A stretch of DNA of 6,857 nt, from the NCBI GenBank assembly GCA_030596265.1, contig JAUVKM010000113.1:1-6857 (forward strand), read 5' to 3'. The stretch comes from Candidatus Cloacimonadota bacterium. Lineage in GTDB: Bacteria > Cloacimonadota > Cloacimonadia > Cloacimonadales > TCS61. Within the stretch, counting starts at the first letter, position 1; each line of letters starts with the position of its first letter. A model generated the notes under the pieces. It saw only the letters and a program-made list of their open reading frames with translations. It did not search any database and had not been told where the DNA came from. The translations under genes and the position numbers were made by a program. This document shows, one piece after another, positions 1 to 5,111 of the stretch.

Positions 1-1
1 T

Positions 2-679
2 CCCTATTTGCAGCAGAATGGAATAAAAAGCATCGATCATGTTTTAATAACTCATGCTCATAATGATCATTATGGTGGTGTATTCAGTGTATTTGAAAAT
101 CTTGAGGTAAAGAATCTAATTGTAACTGACGAATTTCAGAATAGAAAAATATGGAACAACATCGCAGGAGAAGTGGAAATTGAAGGATGCTCCGTATTTA
201 CTGTATTAGATACAACTCACATCAGTTTTAATGAGATCAATTTCAAGATAATTCATCCTGATAGTTATTACAAAAGTGGTAATATTAATAATCTCTCTAT
301 TGTTGTACGATTAGATTATGGAGATTTATCCGTACTTTTTACCGGTGATCTAGAGCGTGAAGGAGAAGATTATTTAATTAATAATTATCCTGAATTCCTC
401 GATTGCGATGTTTTAAAAGTTGGACATCATGGTAGTAAAACTGCCAGCTCTCCTGCATTTATTAAGGTTGTTGATCCGCAATATGCAATAATTTCTACTG
501 CCAAGAAAAACAGATTTAATTTTCCGCATAAAATTACTTTAGAAAGATTTGAATTTTTGGGTCCTAACCTTATGATAACTGGTTATGACGGTGCCTGCCA
601 AATTGTATCGGACGGTAATAGTGCTCAGATTACAACCGTTGTATCAGAGAAGAATATTATTGATAATGATTTGAAATAA
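2..679 (+). CDS. comEC: ComEC/Rec2-type competence protein, C-terminal metallo-beta-lactamase domain (5' end outside window)
   Basis: The frame is open from base 2 (Pro-Tyr-Leu-Gln-Gln...) to TAA at 677-679. The TTG at 8 is an internal Leu codon, not a start, because the PYL stretch before it is normal for this family. Visible motifs are the metal-binding HAHNDH (bases 53-70), an LFTGDLE acidic motif (about 350), and VGHHGS (419-436) followed by a late PHK. This order matches the beta-lactamase-fold domain at the C-terminus of ComEC/Rec2, the inner-membrane channel that takes up single-stranded DNA in natural transformation; the domain is thought to act as a nuclease on the incoming strand. 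No membrane segments are visible because the upstream part is cut off. A stand-alone ComEC-like hydrolase therefore remains possible. The gene converges on the large minus-strand gene. No T-tailed terminator is seen on the plus strand after it. Confidence 0.78.
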   Translation, partial: PYLQQNGIKSIDHVLITHAHNDHYGGVFSVFENLEVKNLIVTDEFQNRKIWNNIAGEVEIEGCSVFTVLDTTHISFNEINFKIIHPDSYYKSGNINNLSIVVRLDYGDLSVLFTGDLEREGEDYLINNYPEFLDCDVLKVGHHGSKTASSPAFIKVVDPQYAIISTAKKNRFNFPHKITLERFEFLGPNLMITGYDGACQIVSDGNSAQITTVVSEKNIIDNDLK

Positions 680-691
680 TTTAAGTTTTGC

Positions 692-712
692 GGTCAATTC
701 GGAGAATTGACC
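692..712. repeat. Perfect 9-bp palindrome with 3-nt loop
   Basis: GGTCAATTC (692-700), loop GGA, GAATTGACC (704-712): all nine pairs match. It lies 13 bases after the comEC stop and just outside the minus-strand terminator. On the plus strand it is followed by CTAC and an A-run rather than a T-run, so it is not a canonical intrinsic terminator. It may be a REP-like dispersed palindrome or a hairpin that protects the 3' end of the comEC mRNA. The structure is certain from the sequence; the role is not. Confidence 0.75.
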
Positions 713-716
713 CTAC

Positions 717-743
717 AAAAAAAAGCCCCGGCGAACCGGGGCT
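717..743 (-). terminator. Strong intrinsic terminator of the large T9SS-tail gene
   Basis: Read on the minus strand, AGCCCCGG, loop TTCG, CCGGGGCT forms a perfect 8-bp GC-rich stem capped by a UUCG tetraloop. It is followed at once by eight Ts (717-724 on the plus strand are As). It lies about 85 nt after the stop codon at 829-831. On the plus strand the stem is followed only by TAATTG, so it should act mainly on leftward transcription. Confidence 0.93.
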
Positions 744-771
744 AATTGCTAACTGCTAATTGCTAACAGCT
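741..771. repeat. Heptamer array (GCTAAYW), about four units
   Basis: Consecutive 7-mers are GCTAATT, GCTAACT, GCTAATT and GCTAACA, then a partial GCT. On the minus strand they read TTAGC-type units. The last unit runs into the terminator stem, since its TTAGC shares AGC with AGCCCCGG. A matching array stands in the same position before the terminator at 6661-6691. It is too short, and lacks spacers, to be a CRISPR. Confidence 0.85.
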
Positions 772-793
772 ATTTCATAAGAAGTGAGAAGTT

Positions 794-819
794 GCCCTCC
801 CGATAAAAATCGTCAGGGC
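794..819 (-). repeat. 26-nt 3'-UTR hairpin, copy A
   Basis: On the minus strand the sequence folds as GCCCT, GA, CGAT, loop TTTT, ATCG, GG, AGGGC: a 5-bp outer stem, a 2x2 purine internal loop and a 4-bp inner stem. It begins 9 nt after the TAA of the large gene. The same 26-nt hairpin occurs at 6750-6775 and 6807-6832, with compensatory changes (outer pair 5/22 is U-A here and C-G there; inner pair 9/18 is G-C here and C-G there). The flanks GAATTTC and CAACTT are also shared. No T-run follows, so it is not itself a terminator. Confidence 0.8.
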
Positions 820-828
820 GAAATTCTC

Positions 829-3800
829 TTACTTCATAAGTATCATTTTCTTAGTGTTGTTATAGTTTTGTGCTTTCATCTTGTAGAAATAAACACCACT
901 AGCTACAGATTTATTTGTATTGTCCCTACCATTCCAAGTTACTGTGTAATTACCTGTCTCTCTTACATCATTTACAAGGGTCTTAACAAGCTGACCTTTT
1001 ATATTGTAAACGTGAAGAGTTACTTTACCAGCTTCTTTGATTGAGTAAGCAATATTTGTAACTGGGTTGAATGGATTAGGATAGTTACCGTTAAGCTTTG
1101 TAACTGCAACAATAACATTTCCAGCATCCAGTCCGGTATAAGTGAAAGGAACTTCAACTATGTCAGATTCACCACCATCATCATAAATAGCGGAAACACC
1201 TGCTACATAATCTTGATCAAATACAAGATCTGAATATGTAAATGCAAATACATCGGCACCTACTGTTTCAAGAATAGTACCCATATCATCAAGATATACA
1301 TTGTATCCTGTAAGGTCGCGTGTTGTTCCGCTACTTAGTACAACATTATCGAAATAACATTGTGGTGAATTTCCAGTTGAAGCCCAAGCATAAAGATTCA
1401 ATCCACCAAATGCAGGAATAGAACCACCACCTGTTCCAAGAGTCCATGGATATTGTATTATCTCTACACCATCAGTATAATATGTAGCCAAATCACTATC
1501 AAGATCGACAATAACTTCTTGATGAATCCAAGTATCGAAAGCGAATGTGAATGTAGCTGCAGCAGCAGCACCTGCATCTACTACAGCTTCACCAGTTACA
1601 TCAAACATTATCTGGATTCCCCATTCGTCACCTGGAGTACTTGTTTTCTGCAAATTCCAATAACCGCAGAATCCAGCAGGAATATAAAGATCAAGTTCCA
1701 TTGTATAGACACCAGATGTATAATCATCCATGATCAATAGTTGATCGTTTGTTCCTTCAATTAATAATGAATTTGAAGGACTTAAAGCTTGTGCATCAGA
1801 AATTACACCATCTTCAGATCCACCGGCTCCACCAGGCGTCCAGGTTCCCCAATCACTACTAACTTCAGCTATATGATCACCAACTGTATAACTATCAAAG
1901 TTATCTTCAATGATTACTCCACCTACTGCAGGAGCAGCCCAGGTTACTATACCTTCATAATCGTCTACAGCTACGGCTGTTGGAGGATCATAGACTGGAT
2001 CACTAATATAAATGAAAGTATAATCAATTGCAGTAGATTCACCTTCATCATATAAAGCAGTTACTTCAGATAAATATGTCTCACCATTAACAAGACCTGT
2101 ATACTCATAGTATAACTCAGTAACGAATTCAACAAATACACCATCAAGATATACATTATATCCTAAGAAATCACGTGTGGCTGTGTTTCCTTCGTATCTT
2201 ATATGTTCGTAACTAGCATCAGGTTTGATCATGCCATTACCAGTTGGGTGAGATCCACTATATTCAGTGTAATAACCTTTCTTATCAACATGTCCAAGAG
2301 CTACACTTCTACCTGCTGGATCTGTACTTACATAACCTCTAAGCATCCAACCTTGGTAATCGATACCATATTCGATATTAATAGTAGTCCATGGTCCACC
2401 ATCATAAGCGAAGTAGTCGTATCTATCGAGCATTACTGTTTCTACATCACTTGTAGGCTCGTTAGCGGTACAAGAAACTGGGCGCTCAACATACATGGCG
2501 ATCCAAAGGTTTTCTGTATTATCAAATGGAACTGCATCGTTAAGTATAACTTCGTTCCAACCTGCAGTTAATTGACCCGTAACATCTTGAGCATAAAGAA
2601 TATTAGTTCCGTCTCCAGAAAGAATTCTTACTTCTGTAACATAGTCAACACCAGTAGGATCTGTATATTGATTCACCAGTACTTTTGTTACATAACCAGT
2701 AGTATAAGGTGTAAGGTCAGCTGGTACCCATTTACTAGCCCATATTAGGCTATAGTCAGCTGTTACTGCACCAATTCCAGAAAATCCCAGATTATCAATA
2801 TCATACTGTAACCACTCAGAAATTGCTGGACCGATTGGTGCTTCCCAAGTTGCTAAACCAAGTTCTGTTACAGATAGATTTTGAGGAGGATTAGTTACAA
2901 CAGGCAGATATGTAAATGTATAACTGATAGGATCAGATTCACCTTCATCATATAAAGCAGTTACTTCAGATAAATATGTCTCACCATCAACAAGACCTGT
3001 ATACTGATAGTATAACTCAGTAACGAATTCAATAAATACACCATCAAGATATACATTGTATCCTAGTAAATCCCTTGTGTCTGTGTTGAATTCCCTTAAT
3101 ATTTTGTCGTTGAATTTCTCATACTCATGGTTAGCATCGACTTTGATCATACCTTTACCAGTAGGTGTAGAACCACTATAGTTAGCATAATTACCTTTAC
3201 TGAGGTTGGCATGTTCAAGAGCAACACCCCTGCCAGCAGGATCAGTGCTTACAAAACCTCTAAGCATCCAACCTTGGTAATCGATACCAAATTCGAGATT
3301 AATACTAGTCCATGGTGCACCATTATAAGCGAAGTAGTCGTATCTATCGAGCATTACTGTTGCTACATCACTTGTAGGCTCATTATATGTACCACCTATT
3401 CTCTCTGCATACATGGCAATCCATAGGTTTTCCGTATTGTCAAATGGAACAGCAGAATCAAGTACAATCTCGTTCCAACCATTAACCAATGTACCAGTAA
3501 CATCTTGAGCATAAAGAGTAGTAAGTCCGTCTCCAGAAAGAACTCTTACTTCTGTTACATAGTCACCAACAGGATCCAATTGATTTACCATTACTGTTAA
3601 TACATAACCAGGACTATATGCGGTAAGGTCAGCTGGTACCCATTTACTAGCCCATATTAGGCTATAGTCAACAGCTTCGGCACCAATTCCACCAAATCCC
3701 ATGTTGTCAATATCATACTGTAACCACTCAGAAGTTGCTGGACCGCTTGGTGCTTCCCATGTTGCATAACCAAGCTCTGTTACAGATAGATTTTGAGCCG

Positions 3801-4638
3801 GATTTTGTGTAGCACCACCTGCTACGATGAATTCAACGTGAGCATCAGGCTCTACTCCACCATCACCGGAAGATACTACAAGAGCAGCGGTTTCATCATA
3901 AACATAATAAGCACACTCATATGCCCAGCCGCCTGCTACAAAGTCCAATTCAACTAAGTCACCTGCATTCACATCAAATCCGAATATATCAGGACCAGAA
4001 CCAGCACAGGCAATATTATCGAGTACTACTACACCTGCAACCGTTACATCCATATATCCGCCATTCCAGCCATCACCAAAGTCGTCAGTAAGTTCAATAG
4101 TATAAGCAATAGTACTAGCATCACCAGTAATATCAAGTTGGTAAGTACCACTACCACCACCATAACCATCTACTACGATGTAATAAGTGTTACCGCCGGT
4201 AAACATAAATCCAGGAGTATTAACTTGATTAAATTCTGACAAATAACCCGGACATTCATCATCGTTACAAGCGTATGGAGCTCCGGGAGTTACTGAATTT
4301 TCGTAGATATAAAGCTTAGTGTCATAATCTGTGGCTGCACCACAAAGTGACATCCAAACATTCGTTACATCTCCTGACGGTGTAAAAGAATACACCACAT
4401 CAGGTGAAGTACTGCCAGTATATGGGCACACTTCATCATAATCATCTGTATATCCGGAAGTAGTGCCAATATCATTATAGGGCAGAGAACCAATAACGGT
4501 CGCATTTGCTACAGTATCACCACCTTGTCTTGGTGTTGGATAATTAGCAGGGTCATACTGAATTGGTGCGGCTTTTTCCGCAAATGCCCAACTCACTGCG
4601 AACATCAATACTAATATAAAAATTATCCCCTTTTTCAT
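829..4638 (-). CDS. Large secreted multi-domain surface protein with T9SS sorting tail
   Basis: The protein has 1269 residues. It starts at an ATG with AAGGAG 5 nt upstream (4644-4649). Residues 1-20 are a signal peptide (hydrophobic core, cut after AFA). Residues ~39-172 resemble a PPC-type beta-sandwich (DVVYSFTPS...DTKLYIYE...YYIVVDGYGG). Residues ~175-275 form a DDFGDGWNGG-type domain. Residues 279-582 and 583-883 are tandem copies of one module: an Fn3 half (NLSVTELG...TWEAP), a large beta-sandwich insertion (SEWLQYDIDN...YQGWMLRG), and the Fn3 remainder (GYNVYLDG...ETYLSEVTALYDEGES). Residues 884-1170 form a third Fn3, interrupted by a concanavalin-like jellyroll (DNFDSYTVGDHI...CYFDNVVL, ~908-1102). 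Residues 1182-1269 are the type IX secretion / FlgD-like tail (NYPNPFNPVT...GQLVKTL...SGVYFYKM...MILMK). No catalytic motif is seen. I infer a cell-surface or released adhesin or binding protein; the ligand is unknown. It appears to be transcribed alone and ends at the UUCG-loop terminator (717-743). Confidence 0.92.
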   Translation of the reverse strand: MKKGIIFILVLMFAVSWAFAEKAAPIQYDPANYPTPRQGGDTVANATVIGSLPYNDIGTTSGYTDDYDEVCPYTGSTSPDVVYSFTPSGDVTNVWMSLCGAATDYDTKLYIYENSVTPGAPYACNDDECPGYLSEFNQVNTPGFMFTGGNTYYIVVDGYGGGSGTYQLDITGDASTIAYTIELTDDFGDGWNGGYMDVTVAGVVVLDNIACAGSGPDIFGFDVNAGDLVELDFVAGGWAYECAYYVYDETAALVVSSGDGGVEPDAHVEFIVAGGATQNPAQNLSVTELGYATWEAPSGPATSEWLQYDIDNMGFGGIGAEAVDYSLIWASKWVPADLTAYSPGYVLTVMVNQLDPVGDYVTEVRVLSGDGLTTLYAQDVTGTLVNGWNEIVLDSAVPFDNTENLWIAMYAERIGGTYNEPTSDVATVMLDRYDYFAYNGAPWTSINLEFGIDYQGWMLRGFVSTDPAGRGVALEHANLSKGNYANYSGSTPTGKGMIKVDANHEYEKFNDKILREFNTDTRDLLGYNVYLDGVFIEFVTELYYQYTGLVDGETYLSEVTALYDEGESDPISYTFTYLPVVTNPPQNLSVTELGLATWEAPIGPAISEWLQYDIDNLGFSGIGAVTADYSLIWASKWVPADLTPYTTGYVTKVLVNQYTDPTGVDYVTEVRILSGDGTNILYAQDVTGQLTAGWNEVILNDAVPFDNTENLWIAMYVERPVSCTANEPTSDVETVMLDRYDYFAYDGGPWTTINIEYGIDYQGWMLRGYVSTDPAGRSVALGHVDKKGYYTEYSGSHPTGNGMIKPDASYEHIRYEGNTATRDFLGYNVYLDGVFVEFVTELYYEYTGLVNGETYLSEVTALYDEGESTAIDYTFIYISDPVYDPPTAVAVDDYEGIVTWAAPAVGGVIIEDNFDSYTVGDHIAEVSSDWGTWTPGGAGGSEDGVISDAQALSPSNSLLIEGTNDQLLIMDDYTSGVYTMELDLYIPAGFCGYWNLQKTSTPGDEWGIQIMFDVTGEAVVDAGAAAAATFTFAFDTWIHQEVIVDLDSDLATYYTDGVEIIQYPWTLGTGGGSIPAFGGLNLYAWASTGNSPQCYFDNVVLSSGTTRDLTGYNVYLDDMGTILETVGADVFAFTYSDLVFDQDYVAGVSAIYDDGGESDIVEVPFTYTGLDAGNVIVAVTKLNGNYPNPFNPVTNIAYSIKEAGKVTLHVYNIKGQLVKTLVNDVRETGNYTVTWNGRDNTNKSVASGVYFYKMKAQNYNNTKKMILMK
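1990..2892 (-). repeat. Intragenic tandem module, copy 2 (residues 583-883)
   Basis: This is the second copy of the ~0.9-kb module in the large surface-protein gene. The downstream part is nearly identical to copy 1: bases 2041-2160 against 2941-3060 differ at four of 120 positions. The rest differs more, with small indels that shift the offset from 900 to 912-921 bases. Unique to this copy are the C in RPVSCTANEP and the linker YEGNTATRDF. Confidence 0.9.
2893..3804 (-). repeat. Intragenic tandem module, copy 1 (residues 279-582)
   Basis: This is the first copy of the module, starting NPAQNLSVTELG and ending at about YTFTYLPVVT. It is an Fn3 domain whose first strands (NLSVTELG...TWEAP) are separated from the rest (TRDLLGYNVYLDG...) by a ~240-residue beta-rich insertion with the motifs WASKWVPADLT, YVTEVR, LYAQDVTG, GWNE, ENLWIAMY and IDYQGWMLRG. 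Its period relative to copy 2 is 304 residues. Confidence 0.9.
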
Positions 4639-4643
4639 AAAAT

Positions 4644-4649
4644 CTCCTT
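4644..4649 (-). promoter_or_regulatory. Shine-Dalgarno AAGGAG of the large surface-protein gene
   Basis: AAGGAG lies 5 nt before the ATG at 4636-4638 and decides the start. It is the same sequence and spacing as before the DUF1573-rhodanese gene. Confidence 0.85.
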
Positions 4650-4660
4650 AAAAAATTTGG

Positions 4661-4771
4661 TTAACGATTAATAATCAATAAATTCGATAGTAACGATTTG
4701 GAATGAGAAGCCTTGAAATTCGATAGTAACACTACAATTTGGTTTTCGAAATTAACATTCTTTTTCTTCAT
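4661..4771 (-). CDS. Possible 36-residue leader ORF upstream of the large gene
   Basis: The ATG at 4769-4771 is preceded by AAGG with 8 nt spacing. The frame stays open for 36 codons to TAA at 4661-4663, ending 22 nt before the ATG of the surface-protein gene. The peptide begins MKKKNVNFENQIVVLLSNFK and ends LLIINR. The 15-bp direct repeats lie in frame inside it (36-nt spacing), giving LLSNF and LLSNL 12 residues apart. It could be a translated leader or translationally coupled peptide. A chance ORF in AT-rich DNA is equally plausible, and I know no homologue. Confidence 0.25.
   Translation of the reverse strand: MKKKNVNFENQIVVLLSNFKASHSKSLLSNLLIINR
4680..4730. repeat. 15-bp direct repeat pair in the leader of the large gene
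   Basis: AAATTCGATAGTAAC occurs at 4680-4694 and again exactly at 4716-4730, 36 bp apart start to start. The pair sits 42-92 bp upstream of the ATG on the coding side. Two helical turns plus a half is not an obvious operator spacing. Possible roles are a protein-binding site, an mRNA leader element or a remnant duplication. Confidence 0.7.
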
Positions 4772-4842
4772 TCAATTATCCTTTTTAAAAAAAATAACTC
4801 TAAAAACATCAAACAATCATTTCCTTTTTCATAACAACGCCA

Positions 4843-4871
4843 TTTGTTGTTTTTTTAGTTGAATCTGTCAA
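4843..4871 (-). promoter_or_regulatory. Promoter-like TTGACA-N9-A7 element upstream of the large gene
   Basis: On the minus strand TTGACA (4866-4871) is followed by 9 nt, then seven As (4850-4856). The -10 position (AACAAA) matches the consensus poorly. The same TTGACA-N9-A7 geometry precedes the DUF1573-rhodanese gene at 6568-6589. If it is used, the 5' leader would be near 200 nt and would include the small ORF and direct repeats. Confidence 0.3.
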
Positions 4872-4917
4872 ATCATTTTCTTATTAAATTCTTATTTAAT
4901 TTGTTTTCATAAATACT

Positions 4918-4947
4918 TCAATTGTGTAAATATAAAATGGTGGTCAT
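4918..4947 (-). other. Nine-codon ORF behind a strong Shine-Dalgarno sequence
   Basis: AAAGGAG (core 4956-4960) lies 8 nt before an ATG that encodes MTTILYLHN and then TGA. The ribosome site is as good as those of the two real genes nearby. This could be a leader peptide, a remnant start of a lost gene, or chance. It lies upstream of the TTGACA element of the large gene. Confidence 0.2.
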
Positions 4948-5111
4948 CACCTTATCTCCTTTAATATTAAGTAATTATGCCGTTATGTGTTGAATTTCAA
5001 ATTACCCATTTGCTTCTCTATCTCTTTTAACTTCAAGACTTTATAAAACACATTTATTATCCATTAATTTACGGTTATTTTAGAAAAATTTCTACATAAC
5101 AATTATTAAAT

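Larger units (their letters stand above)
4639..5111. other. 473-bp intergenic spacer upstream of the large gene
   Basis: This very AT-rich stretch separates the stop of the DUF1573-rhodanese gene from the start of the surface-protein gene on the minus strand. It holds a 15-bp direct repeat, a possible 36-codon ORF, a 9-codon ORF with a strong Shine-Dalgarno sequence, and a TTGACA-N9-A7 motif, each listed separately. I see no GC-rich hairpin with a T-run after the stop at 5112, no tRNA and no recognised riboswitch. Confidence 0.7.

Noticed and set aside
741..771. Heptamer arrays as CRISPR or iteron origin
   Set aside because: Units are 7 bp with no spacers, only four or five in number, and directly joined to terminators of protein genes. 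There are no cas or rep genes nearby.
784..1044. Plus-strand ORF of 86 codons overlapping the 3' end of the large gene
   Set aside because: It is antisense to the T9SS tail, which has clear family motifs. It has no ribosome site and a Cys/Tyr/Ser-rich composition typical of shadow frames.
1453..3426. Several plus-strand ORFs of 88-122 codons (from 1453, 1789, 2203 and 3127)
   Set aside because: All lie antisense to the large surface-protein gene. Those from 2203 and 3127 resemble each other only because they are opposite the two tandem modules.
4833..4856. AACAAC-N7-GTTGTT followed by a T-run on the plus strand, looking like a terminator
   Set aside because: The stem is short and AT-rich, and no plus-strand gene lies upstream for it to serve. 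The T-run is better explained as the A7 part of the minus-strand promoter-like motif.
5078..5097. AGAAA/TTTCT palindrome after the DUF1573-rhodanese stop as a terminator
   Set aside because: The stem is only A/T with one G-C pair, has a tiny loop and no proper T-tail. Too weak to call.
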